Below, piece by piece: positions 34,591-45,500 of a DNA stretch of 64,000 bases (its first letter is position 1; each line of letters begins with the position of its first letter). Origin of the DNA: an uncultured Bacteroidales bacterium (GTDB lineage Bacteria; Bacteroidota; Bacteroidia; Bacteroidales; Bacteroidaceae); contig CACYYM010000010.1 of assembly GCA_902778625.1 (NCBI GenBank), positions 1 to 64,000 on the forward strand, in the 5' to 3' direction. The notes beneath the pieces are model-generated. The model saw only the letters and a program-made list of their open reading frames with translations, did not search any database and was not told the origin of the DNA. A program made the position numbers and the translations under genes.

Positions 34591-36612
34591 ATGAAAGCTA
34601 AAAACATATTCTTTGCAACCCTTTTGCTGCCGTTTTTGCCGCTTCAGGCACAGGAATCGCGCATGGTGAAGCCCGACGATATCAAGCCGACCAGCTCGCT
34701 CTACGTTAACAACCGCGCTCCGCTGCCTGCCCAACCTTTCCTTAAACTGGCTCCTGCAGCCGTTACTCCCCGCGGATGGGTGGGCGAGATGCTCACGAGG
34801 CAGAAGAACGGCCTGAGCGGACAGCTCGGAGAAATCAGCGATTGGCTCGACAAGAAGGGCAACGCGTGGCTCGAGCCTGGCGGCAGTCACGGCTGGGAAG
34901 AAGTGCCGTACTGGCTCCGAGGCTATGCCAACCTCGCGTACATATTAAATGATAAGGCGTTGCTCGAAGAGACGAAGTTCTGGATTGAGGGCATTTTGAG
35001 GAGCAGCCAGCCAGACGGTTTCCTCGGTCCCGTCAATGAGAACAAGGGCAGAAGGGAGCTTTGGGCAAACATGCTGGCACTCCAAATCCTGCAAGATTAC
35101 TATGAATGGTGTGGCGACGAGCGTGTCCTGCCCGTCCTCACGGCCTACTACAAGTGGCAACTCGCCTACCCCGACGAGAAGTTCCTGCGCGACTACTGGG
35201 AAAACAGCCGCGGCGGCGACAACCTGCTCAGCGTAATTTGGCTCTACAACAGGACTGGCGAGCCGTTCCTGCTCGAACTTGCTGGGAAAATTCACCGCTG
35301 CACGGCCAACTGGATGCAGGAAAGCGGCTTGCCCAACTGGCACAACGTCAACGTGGCAGAATGCTTCCGTGAACCTGCCGAATGGTACCTCGTGAGTGGA
35401 GACCCGAAGGCTTTGAAAGCCACATACAACGATTTCTGGCTCATTCGTCGCATCTATGGACAAGTGCCTGGAGGCATGTTCGGCTCGGACGAGAACTGCC
35501 GTCACGGCTACATCGACCCGCGACAAGGCACCGAGACCTGTGGCTTCGTGGAGCAAATGCTTAGCGACGAGATACTTATGAGGCAGACAGGCGACCTGCT
35601 TTGGATGGAGAACCTCGAAGATGTTGCCTTTAATGACTACCCTGCTTCCATGACAGAAGACCTGCGGGCTCTGCGCTATCTGACCTGTCCGAATCAGGTG
35701 CAGGCCGACTCCAACAACCATAGTCCGGGCGTGGACAACGGCGGTCCGTTCTTCTGCATGAACCCCTTCAGCTCACGCTGCTGCCAGCATAACCACTCGA
35801 TGGGCTGGCCCTATTATGCCGAGAACATGGTGCTCGCCAGTGCCGACGGTGGTGCGGCGTTGCTCATCTACGGCGATTGCACGGCAAAGGTCAAGGTTGC
35901 CGACGGACAAGAAGTCGTTATCGACGAACAAACGCAATATCCTTTCAGCGAAGACATCAAGCTGACAATCTCCGGCCTCAAGAAGAAGACCACCGCCACA
36001 TTCCCCCTCTACCTTCGCATTCCCACGTGGACCGAAGGCGCACACATCACCGTGAACGGCAAGACGGTTGACTGCAAAGTCAGCAGCGGCCTGCTCTGCA
36101 TCAACCGGGAATGGGCGAACGGCGACGAAGTGAAACTCTTCTTCCCCATGCGCCTCACTAAGCGCGTCTGGGCGCTCAACAAGAACAGCATCTCCGTGAA
36201 CTACGGTCCGCTCACATTGAGCCTGAAGATATCGGAACGCTATGAAGAGAAAGACAGCCGCAAGACCGCCATCGGCGACAGTCATTGGCAGGAAGGCGCC
36301 GACGCAAGCAAGTGGCCGACCTACGAGATCTATGCCGACTCTCCCTGGAACTACGCTTTAAGCGGCGACCTCGAAAACATGAAAGTCGAGTTCAAAGCAT
36401 GGCCCGAGAGCAACTATCCCTGGAGTCACGAAGGCACGCCCATCAGCGTCAAGGCAAGAGGAGCACGTGTCGAGGGCTGGGGACAAGATGAGACAGGGCT
36501 TTGCCAGATACTGCCCGACGCCGACGCACCTCGCGGTAAGGTTGAGGACATCACGCTCATCCCCATGGGTGCAGCACGCCTCAGAATATCAGCTTTCCCA
36601 CCTTTGAGATAA
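34591..36612 (+). CDS. beta-L-arabinofuranosidase, GH127/GH146 family
   Basis: 673 aa. Signal peptide MKAKNIFFATLLLPFLPLQA. (Alpha/alpha)6-barrel glycoside hydrolase (former DUF1680) that releases beta-L-arabinofuranose from plant glycans such as pectin side chains or hydroxyproline glycoproteins. The unusual Cys-Zn active site is intact: E315-x-C317 (TETCGF) and the C397-C398 pair (SSRCCQHN), C397 corresponding to the nucleophile Cys417 of Bifidobacterium HypBA1. C-terminal beta-sandwich about 430-673. Start ATG 34591 was chosen because the -7 element lies between it and the upstream Met. Exported to the periplasm or surface. It shares an operon with the DUF4965 gene 31 nt downstream. Confidence 0.92.
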   Translation: MKAKNIFFATLLLPFLPLQAQESRMVKPDDIKPTSSLYVNNRAPLPAQPFLKLAPAAVTPRGWVGEMLTRQKNGLSGQLGEISDWLDKKGNAWLEPGGSHGWEEVPYWLRGYANLAYILNDKALLEETKFWIEGILRSSQPDGFLGPVNENKGRRELWANMLALQILQDYYEWCGDERVLPVLTAYYKWQLAYPDEKFLRDYWENSRGGDNLLSVIWLYNRTGEPFLLELAGKIHRCTANWMQESGLPNWHNVNVAECFREPAEWYLVSGDPKALKATYNDFWLIRRIYGQVPGGMFGSDENCRHGYIDPRQGTETCGFVEQMLSDEILMRQTGDLLWMENLEDVAFNDYPASMTEDLRALRYLTCPNQVQADSNNHSPGVDNGGPFFCMNPFSSRCCQHNHSMGWPYYAENMVLASADGGAALLIYGDCTAKVKVADGQEVVIDEQTQYPFSEDIKLTISGLKKKTTATFPLYLRIPTWTEGAHITVNGKTVDCKVSSGLLCINREWANGDEVKLFFPMRLTKRVWALNKNSISVNYGPLTLSLKISERYEEKDSRKTAIGDSHWQEGADASKWPTYEIYADSPWNYALSGDLENMKVEFKAWPESNYPWSHEGTPISVKARGARVEGWGQDETGLCQILPDADAPRGKVEDITLIPMGAARLRISAFPPLR

Positions 36613-36643
36613 ATGTATCACCCTAAACAATATTAAACACTTT

Positions 36644-39220
36644 ATGAGAAAACTATTCCTCTCCGCGCTTGTGGCAGTAGCTGCCACTGTTTGCGCCCAG
36701 ACAAGCGACTTCTTCAAACCCTACACGGCAACAGACCTGCGTCTGCCCTCTGTACCGTTGATTGTCAATGACCCTTACTTCTCCATCTGGAGCCCGTACG
36801 ACAAGCTCACCGACGGCACGACTCGCCACTGGACGAACGACGAGAAGCCCATCCTCGGACTGCTTCGCGTGGACGGCACAACCTATCGTTTCATGGGCGC
36901 ACAGCAGGAATACATCCTCGCTGCCATTGCCCCGATGTCGAACGAAGAGGCGTGGGAAGGCAAAGTCACTCACGATAGGCAGAACGGCGAAGGCTGGACA
37001 AAGCCAAACTTCGACGATGCTTCCTGGCGGACAGAGAAAGCCGCTTGGGGCACTGAAGGCGACAACATCCGCAGTCGCTGGGGACGCCAAGGCACAGATA
37101 TCTACATCCGCCGAAACGTGAATCTCAACGAGAGCGACCTTAACGAAGACCTCTACCTCGAGTACAGCCACGACGATGTGTTCGAGCTCTATGTCAATGG
37201 CACTAAGGTTGCCGATACTGGCGAGACATGGGTCAACGGCGTAGTGCTCCACATGGATGCCAACATGAAGAAGCTTCTCCATAGCGGCAGCAACACTATC
37301 GCAGCTCACTGCCACAACACAACAGGCGGCGCTTATGCCGACTTCGGCCTCTTCAAGAACATCAAGCCCAAGGGACAGGACATCAAAGTTGCTGAGCAGA
37401 AGAGCATCGACGTGCTTGCCACAAATACCTACTACACCTTCTCGTGCGGCCCCGTTGAGCTCGACCTCGTCTTCACCGCGCCAATGTTAATCGACGACTA
37501 CGACCTCATCTCCATGCCGATTAACTACATCTCCTATCAGGTTAGGGCAACCGACAGCCGCAAGCACGACGTGAAGATTTATTTCGCTGCCAATCCTTTG
37601 CAGGCCGTCAATAAAGACAGCCAGCCAACCATCACCACAATGGGCAACGAGAAAGGCGTTCGCTACGTCCGTACCGGCACCGTCGAGCAGCCCATCCTAG
37701 CCAAGACAGGCGACGGCATCTGCATCGATTGGGGCTACTTCTACATTCCCGCCATCAACGGACAAGTCATGATGGGCACTCAGACAGACATTGAGAACAG
37801 TTTCATCGAGAGAGGCAACATCATGCCACAGCGCGGACAGCAAGGCGGTCGCGGTCAAGGCGGTCGTGGTCAAGGCGGTCGTGGTCAAGGCGGTTTCAAC
37901 TGGAACCGTGGCATTATTGCCCGCAGTGCTGCCGAGATGCCTGTTCTCGCCTTCACCCACGACTTCGGCTCCGTCTCGACAGCCAGCAGCTTTATGATGA
38001 TGGGCTACGACGAGATTGAGGATATCGAATACTTCTACAACCGCTACAAAGGCTATTGGGCTCACGGCGGCAACGTCACCATCTTCGACGCCTTCAAGTC
38101 CATGCAGAGCCGTTATGCAGGCATCATGCAAAGGTGTCGTGCTTTCGACAAGACAATCTACGACGATGGCATGAAGGCTGGTGGCAAGGAGTATGCCGAG
38201 ATACTCAGCGGCTCTTATCGCCACGTAATGGCTGCCCACAAGCTCTTTGAGGACAAGGATGGCAATCTGCTCTGGTTCTCGAAGGAAAACAACTCCAACG
38301 GTTGCGTTAACACTGTCGACCTCACCTACCCCGAAGCACCGCTCGTCCTCGTATACAACCCAGAACTGCAAAAAGCCATGATGACCTCCATCTTCGACTA
38401 CAGCCTCTCTGGTCGTTGGACAAAACCCTTCGCTGCTCACGACCTCGGCACATATCCACGTGCTAACGGTCAGGTCTATGGCGGCGACATGCCACTCGAG
38501 GAAGCAGGCAACATGATAACCCTCGCCGCAACGATTTGCATGCTGGACGGCAACACATCGTATGTAGAAAAGTACTTCGACATCATGACCACTTGGGCAG
38601 ATTACCTTGTCGAAAACGGACTTCACCCCGCCAATCAGCTCTGTACCGACGACTTCGCAGGCCACTGGGCAGGCAACTGTAACCTCGCGATTAAGGCCAT
38701 CATGGGTGTTGCTGGCTATGCCGAGATTGCAAAGATGATGGGCAAGGACGACGTTTATGCCCAGTATAATGCAAAGGCAAAAGAAATGGCAGCCGCTTGG
38801 GAAAGAGAAACGAAAGTCAAGGACCACTACGAGCTTGCTTACGGCGCAGGTGCCGACACGTGGAGCCAGAAGTACAACATGGTTTGGGACAAGCTCTGGA
38901 AGACAAGCATTATCCCAAACAATGCTATGCAAACTGAGATAAAATACTATTTAAAGAAGCAGAACAAGTATGGCCTTCCGCTCGACGTCCGCAAAGATTA
39001 CACCAAGAGCGACTGGATTATGTGGTCCGCAGCAATGGCCGATACAGACAAGGACTTCCAAGCCTTCGTCGGTCCACTCTACAAGTACATCAACGAGACG
39101 AAGAGCCGTGTACCCATCTCCGACTGGCACGACACGAAGACTGGCAGCATGGTAGGTTTCAAGGCACGTTCTGTCATCGGCGGTTACTGGATGAGAGTCC
39201 TGACAAACAAGATGAAATAA
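36644..39220 (+). CDS. secreted DUF4964/DUF5127/DUF4965 'glutaminase'-like protein
   Basis: 858 aa. Signal peptide MRKLFLSALVAVAATVCA. N-terminal DUF4964 (PSVPLIVNDPYFSIWSPYDK), then an inserted GH2-type sugar-binding sandwich (about 105-240; YSHDDVFELYVNGTKVAD), DUF5127 (about 250-500) and an alpha-toroid DUF4965/DUF1793 region (about 500-858). The family is often annotated glutaminase from a fungal homologue. The toroid fold, the sugar-binding insert and the GH127 neighbour point instead to a carbohydrate role. That is inference. Odd: DUF5127 contains three perfect 15-nt repeats (37844-37888) encoding GGRGQ units, probably a flexible loop expansion. Confidence 0.85.
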   Translation: MRKLFLSALVAVAATVCAQTSDFFKPYTATDLRLPSVPLIVNDPYFSIWSPYDKLTDGTTRHWTNDEKPILGLLRVDGTTYRFMGAQQEYILAAIAPMSNEEAWEGKVTHDRQNGEGWTKPNFDDASWRTEKAAWGTEGDNIRSRWGRQGTDIYIRRNVNLNESDLNEDLYLEYSHDDVFELYVNGTKVADTGETWVNGVVLHMDANMKKLLHSGSNTIAAHCHNTTGGAYADFGLFKNIKPKGQDIKVAEQKSIDVLATNTYYTFSCGPVELDLVFTAPMLIDDYDLISMPINYISYQVRATDSRKHDVKIYFAANPLQAVNKDSQPTITTMGNEKGVRYVRTGTVEQPILAKTGDGICIDWGYFYIPAINGQVMMGTQTDIENSFIERGNIMPQRGQQGGRGQGGRGQGGRGQGGFNWNRGIIARSAAEMPVLAFTHDFGSVSTASSFMMMGYDEIEDIEYFYNRYKGYWAHGGNVTIFDAFKSMQSRYAGIMQRCRAFDKTIYDDGMKAGGKEYAEILSGSYRHVMAAHKLFEDKDGNLLWFSKENNSNGCVNTVDLTYPEAPLVLVYNPELQKAMMTSIFDYSLSGRWTKPFAAHDLGTYPRANGQVYGGDMPLEEAGNMITLAATICMLDGNTSYVEKYFDIMTTWADYLVENGLHPANQLCTDDFAGHWAGNCNLAIKAIMGVAGYAEIAKMMGKDDVYAQYNAKAKEMAAAWERETKVKDHYELAYGAGADTWSQKYNMVWDKLWKTSIIPNNAMQTEIKYYLKKQNKYGLPLDVRKDYTKSDWIMWSAAMADTDKDFQAFVGPLYKYINETKSRVPISDWHDTKTGSMVGFKARSVIGGYWMRVLTNKMK

Positions 39221-39262
39221 AGACCTCCCACCCCCTTTAGGGGGAACTAAGGAACTAAGGAG

Positions 39263-39311
39263 TTAAGGAAGTTAAAGCTCCGCGAATTTCGCGGAGCTTT
39301 AACTTCCTTAA
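39263..39311 (+). terminator. 24-bp perfect hairpin terminator
   Basis: Arms 39263-39286 and 39288-39311 are perfectly complementary (core AGCTCCGCGAA/TTCGCGGAGCT), essentially loopless, ending in TTAAAAA. Very stable hairpin after the GH127-DUF4965 operon. The outer part is a TTAAGGAAGTTAA repeat; the left arm is preceded by two AACTAAGGA copies. Confidence 0.8.
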
Positions 39312-39435
39312 AAACGACACCCCATTAATCTCATGTTTGAGAAGTAATCGGCGCTTTCTGCGCATAGAGTCGTTTTCTGCGCAACAACACTGGTGCATTC
39401 GCGCGCATTCCACGATAAATATCGCACAAAAGTTA

Positions 39436-39443
39436 TATCTTTG
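39436..39443 (+). promoter_or_regulatory. -7 element of the giant LamG gene
   Basis: TATCTTTG, 65 nt before the start. No -33 TTTG at the usual distance. Confidence 0.5.
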
Positions 39444-39508
39444 CAGAGAATAAGCAACAACAACATCTTTGACTTTCAACAGAAAGAAACCCAGAACATT
39501 CCGACACA

Positions 39509-42500
39509 ATGAACATTTTCTCTTCCTTTGGGAGGCGCATCGTCTCACTATTGTTATTATCCCATGTTGCCACAGCCACCATGCTGGCTAACGACTACCT
39601 CGAGGTTCAAAGCCACTATTCAGTTTATTCAGTTGGTCCTGAGGCCATACATGTGAAAGTGCCTCTCTGGGCATACGGACGCGTCAACAACTACTACATT
39701 GCCAATGGCAGCTACCTATATTTCAAGTACAAGGGAAGCCAGGACAAATGGTTTGCCGTCTATTTCAAGGCCGACCAAAAGGGAGAAAACGATGTCAATA
39801 ACGGCAAGGGAAGCGGAGAAGTGTTCATCACGCCCGGCAGAGGAAACATCATCATCACCAATACCTACGATGGTGTCCGCCAGCAAGTGAACGAGTCAGA
39901 AGGCTGGAAAAAGTTCGTGGTGAAGCAAGGCGCGGTAGATGACTGCTCGCAGCTCACCACTTTGGAGTTCGACTGGTATCCACCCGAAAGCCTCACCGGC
40001 AAGGACTTCATATTAGGCATGTACTTGGAAATCAACAAGTACAGCAATGGGAGTCTCGCTTACAAGAAGGATTTCGAGTTTCCCACGATATTCACTGGTG
40101 GCAACAATCTGCAAGCCCCACAGCTCTATTCACCCTACCTCTACGTCATCAACGAAGACGGCAACGCGGGTTATGGGCTGGCGGCAATGCCATACGTCAC
40201 GTTCCAGACCCCCATTAACTACACCACCTCTCTCGATCCGATGCGTGAGATAAAAACGTCTTCGCGCTCGGGCAGCATCTATGTCAACACAGCAGACACC
40301 GTGCAGTCGAACGTCACGGCAGAATTTACCGTCTTCCGCGATGAATCGCTTGGTACGAAGACCCGCATAACATCATCGCCCACCAACATCCCCGCCTATC
40401 ATCGCATCTACGACTTGGAAGCCAAAGAGGAAAAGGACGAATCGGGCAGCCTCACCGGCGCCAACACCATCAGCTGGACAGTGCGCCACTCATCGGCACA
40501 AGACCTTATGGAAAGCGACTATTTCGAGGTGCAACGTGCATACAAGAGCGACTATTCGGATGCCAAGACGCTGGAAGTCGTAGCCATGCGGCGAGGCACA
40601 GACGAGTATTCATACAGAGACAACAGCCGCTCGGAATGGAAGGACAGACATGTGGTGAACGACACGCTGCCCGTCACATACTACGTTACAGACGAGGACT
40701 ACACCCTGACCGATGCCGACGGCAACAACATCTTTAGGATGAAGCTGAAGCTGACAGCTCCGAATGTCATCATGCCAGCCCAACCTGTCTATTATCGTGT
40801 TCGTCGAGCCTCGTCGGCAGCATGGGGATGGGACCACGAATTTGCAAAGACCGCCCAGGTCTATCGTCACAACTACCTGGCCCCATTGGCCAAAGAGCAA
40901 CAAGACTATACATGCGACAAGGACTTCAACGAGAATCACAAAGTCCACTTCAACCTGAAGATAGACAATGCCGACGTCCCCTATCAGCCCGTCAGCATCG
41001 AGGATTGTGAGCTGGAGTACGAGTTCACCCAATCTTGTTCGGATACAGCCGTGATGAACATCCATGTAGCCGACACTCTGATAAACTCCGTAAAAGAGAT
41101 TTATTTCGAGACATACAAGGGCGGATACATTGAGGACCAACGCCAACGCCTTAAAGCCGGAGATAACGAAGTGACGGTAAAAGAGGGTGATAGTTTCTGC
41201 TTCTATATCGTGCCACGTGAAGGCACTATGTTTGAAGGATATAGTTACGCCTATAGGTATAAGTTTGTAAACCTATCGAGTGGTAATTTCGACAAATGGA
41301 ACGGATACACAATCAATCTAGGCATTTCTTACTGCGACGTCTATAATTCCGGGGAAAAGGACTATAGATCGGAGTTTTGGAAAGAGAAAGGCGAAGCGAG
41401 CAACATAAATCAGGCAAAAGCCCGCTGGGAAGAAGTGCAGGCTGACGTCAAGCAACAACTCTACGAACGCCTGTTCGGCACCCAAGTAAGCCATACAATA
41501 GGCAAGTGCCTGTGGGATCGCACAGCAAAGCTTATCCTGACTCGCCATCATGTAGAGACAGGCGAGGACATAGAAATCATCGTGCCACAGGACAGCATCC
41601 GTCGCCAGAGTGACGGCTCATGGTTGGCTCACATCACCGATGTAGCAGCTTCGCCATGTACACATTATATATATAACGTGCGCATAGACCAAAGCGATGC
41701 CGACCTGCGTGTAAGTGACTCGACGCAACTTGCCCCAATCGTTATCAAAGGTCCCGAGCTATACTTCAATGAGGCAGCACGAATCCAGCAGTTCACCGCC
41801 ACTCAGGGAGCCACAGAGGGAACGCTCATCAACAGCGTGCTCCTAAACTGGCAGTCCACATCATCTGCGGTGGACAACTATGTGCTTTGCCGCCTGGAGA
41901 AGGGGTCCGACCAAGTACCGGACACTCTGACCGTAACGACTGACAATACGTTCACCGACGAAACAGCCCTCCCCGGTGTACACTACGAATACACCATCAC
42001 AGCCCGATATGCCTGCAACGGCATCTCTTCCGCCAATAGCGCAAGTGCTGAAGGATGGAGAACCACATTCGGCAGAATAGCCGGACACGTGACCTTTGCC
42101 GATAATAGCGGACAGAAAGGCATCACCGTCACGCTGACAAAGGATGGGACACCTGTCCTCCAAACAACTACCGATACCTCAGGAGAATTTGTGTTCGAAA
42201 ATGTAGAGTATGACCTAAAGAACGGCACATCCTTCATCATTACGCCTACCGCACAATACGGACAGTTCAGCTATAACAACAGCAGCTCCGGCGCTGCCAC
42301 CGTCGTGCTATCTGCCGAGAATGCACTCGTAACAAGCCTCGACTTTGTGAACACGCTGGCCTATCGCCTGACAGGACGTGCGCTGTACAAGCACTCCACC
42401 ATTCCTGTTGCTGATGCGTTGTTCGTCCTCAATGGCGACACCATATGCCGAGGCGGACAACCTGTCCGTACGGCCACGGATGGTAGTTTTGAACTGCTTG

Positions 42501-45500
42501 TTCCTCGTCAGCCTGTGACACTACAAATTGCCAAGCAGAATCACACTTTCGAGGGCGACGGCATATTGGAGGTTGACGGCAGTACAACCTTCACACCCAC
42601 TAAGCCCATTGACGGCATACGCTTCTATGACCAGACAAAAGTTCGTCTTGTAGGTCGCGTGGCAGGCGGAACAGAACAACAAAAACTCAAACACGGCTTT
42701 GGCCTCGGGCGCAATAACCTGGGCGATGACCTGCAGCTAGTTTTGATGCTGGAAGGTGACAACACAGCCCACATCGTTCACGACCCCGACGACCTCACAT
42801 GCGACACCGTGATGCAGACGATCATCCTGAACGGCACAACCAACACGCTTTTCGAACAAAAGCGCATCATCATCCATCCCGACCCGGCTACGGGTGAATA
42901 CACAGCAGACCTCTTCCCTGTGAAATACAAGGTCGTGCAGGCCACAGCCAAAGGTTACGCCACACTCTTCCCCTCAAACACAGGCAGCGAGACCTTCGAC
43001 CTCACAAATGCCCCGCTGACCCTCATCCACGACACGCTGGAATCTAACATCATCTCTTACAATGCCATTTATGACCGCATCTATCGCTCACCCGTTCAGG
43101 TGGCAATGACTCAGATGCAGTATGGCATGGCGTGTGACGGTCTGGGCGAGAAGACATTGGAGATGTCGTCCATGGCAGGAAAGGGCGAGGACATACCCGC
43201 CTACACAGTTCAGGCCGATGGCAGCGTCGACTATCTGCTCGGCTACCCCGTATTCATCATGGGCAGGAAATATCAGTTCCAGGTCTCTGCCTTTGAAGAT
43301 TACCGCTACAACAATACTGCCGCAGGCCATCTTGACCGTGTGCCACAACGCGGCGGGAATGTGACTGTGCGCAACGGTATGGAGAGTGCCACACATAGCC
43401 AGACATACGCACTAGACAATGAGGGAAAGAACAAAAACGTCTTCCTCGAAATAAAAGACCTCGACTACGCCAACAGCGGCACGCAGGCTCTGCGCACTGT
43501 CACCACTGTGCTTGAAGCGTATGGAAGCTATCTGGAGACAGATGCTTTCCGTGCTTTCGTCAGTGGCAACAAGTTAGAGGCGGGAGACCTTCATGCTACG
43601 GATGCTGATATTGTGTTGCTCGACATCGTTCGCGACCCAGGCGGCATGAACAGTAGTGCATGGCTGGAAACAGGCACCACATATAAGTATGCATATAAGG
43701 AAAGCTACCACTGGGAGTTAGGTGCTGAGTTTGATCTCCAGTATGGAATGAATGTGACGCAGGATATTGGTATCACAACTCTTCCTGGCACATATATCGG
43801 CAGCACATATAACACAAGCAAGCAACTCAGCTTTAAATATCCAGCCGTGCATGAGTGGAAATGGGGATACACCTATTCATACGAATTCACTACCACCGAC
43901 CGCATCAGTACTTCTTCATCCTATTCTAATGTAGGACGCAATGCCGACGTCTTCCTCGGAACTACCACCAGTATGCTGAGTGGCAAGGTCAAGTCCGTCG
44001 CCCTCATCAGCGACAGTCTATGGCAAGCACGCCAACCCGCCTACAATGCCGGCACACTCAAACTGCTGGCAAAGGGATTTGCTGCCGACGGCAAACCCTA
44101 CTATCTGGTCACTGGGCAGAAAGTGACCATGGGCACACGCATCAACAACACTTTTGTCTATACCCAAACATATATTCTGAACACGCTCATACCCAATTTA
44201 GCCAAGGAACGGCAGGACAAGTTGGAGACATTTGCTAACGAAGAAGCGGCCCAGGCTGCTGCCGATGCGCGCGATGAAGTTGTATATTGGGACTTAGCCA
44301 CCGATGCCTCCACTAACTTGAGGGACACCCTGAAAGCAGGAAGCTATAAAATGATTGTGCCGAGGCAAACAAACAAGCTATTCACCAACGAGGTGGCAGC
44401 CCTCGATAACATCATCCTAAAATGGATTACCATTCTCTACCATAACGAGAAGGAGAAAGTTGCTGCACGCATTTCGGGACAAAAGGTTGGAACATGGTCC
44501 GTTAGTGGCGGCACAAGCATCGCACATTCCGACTCCTATAATGCTGCAGCTGGCTACAATGAAATGCCTCAGGGTGGGGCTCTCTGGTTGTATGAGCTCG
44601 GCCAAACGGCTCCTGTGGATTTTGCCCAGAATTTCTTATCGCACTGGAAAGACATATTGCAATTTTGGAAAGAACGCGGGAAAGATACTCTTGGAAAATC
44701 AGTTGCCGAGCTAGTTAGCCAATATAACAAAGACGGTGAACAGGAACAGAAATCACCTGTGGAACTAGGCACTTTCACCAACGTGTCAAAATGGGATATC
44801 GAAATCACGCCTGTCTTTAGTTTCGAAGCCGATGACAACCGGAGTAAGGAGAAAGCGGTTTCACGTAAGACGGGCTTCACCATCAGTCCCGACCCCCATG
44901 GCGACATGACTATCAGTGTCTATCGAGCTCGCTTTGATGACGTGTGGGAAAATACCACCGAGGCTATTCGCGACGAAGTGGAAGCTCCCAACGACGATCT
45001 CTACGGCAGCTACGTCTTTTTCACCGAAGAAGGTACCACCTACTGTCCCCATGAGGGCGAGGAGCGCACACTGTTCTATAACAAGGGTACGTTGCTAAAC
45101 AACGACACCCGTTATGCCAGCAAGCCAGAGATGACGATTGACACATACGAGCAAACCAATGTGCCTGCTGACAAAGCCGCCATTTTCCGTCTTACCCTAA
45201 TGAACAACGGGCAGGAAGAGTCTGGCAAGGCTGCTGACGGAGAAATGATGACGCTTTCGCTCGTTGGCGGGAATCCTGATGGCGCTGTGGTGACCATTGA
45301 TGGTCAGAACCTTGCTGCTGGATATCCTGTTTATATCAAAACGGGAGAACCGATGGTAAAGACGCTTCAGGTAGTGCGTGGCACGGCTGATGACTATAAC
45401 GACCTTGAGCTCATGCTCTCCCTTAATGACTGTCCGAAAGTATATAGCATCATTAAACTTTCTGTCCATTATCTGCCCGTTAGTTGCGATGTTGCCATCA

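Noticed and set aside
30496..39220. Polysaccharide utilisation locus of the SusC/SusD type
   Set aside because: Carbohydrate enzymes and lectin-like proteins are present, but no SusC/SusD pair or hybrid two-component regulator is in the window.
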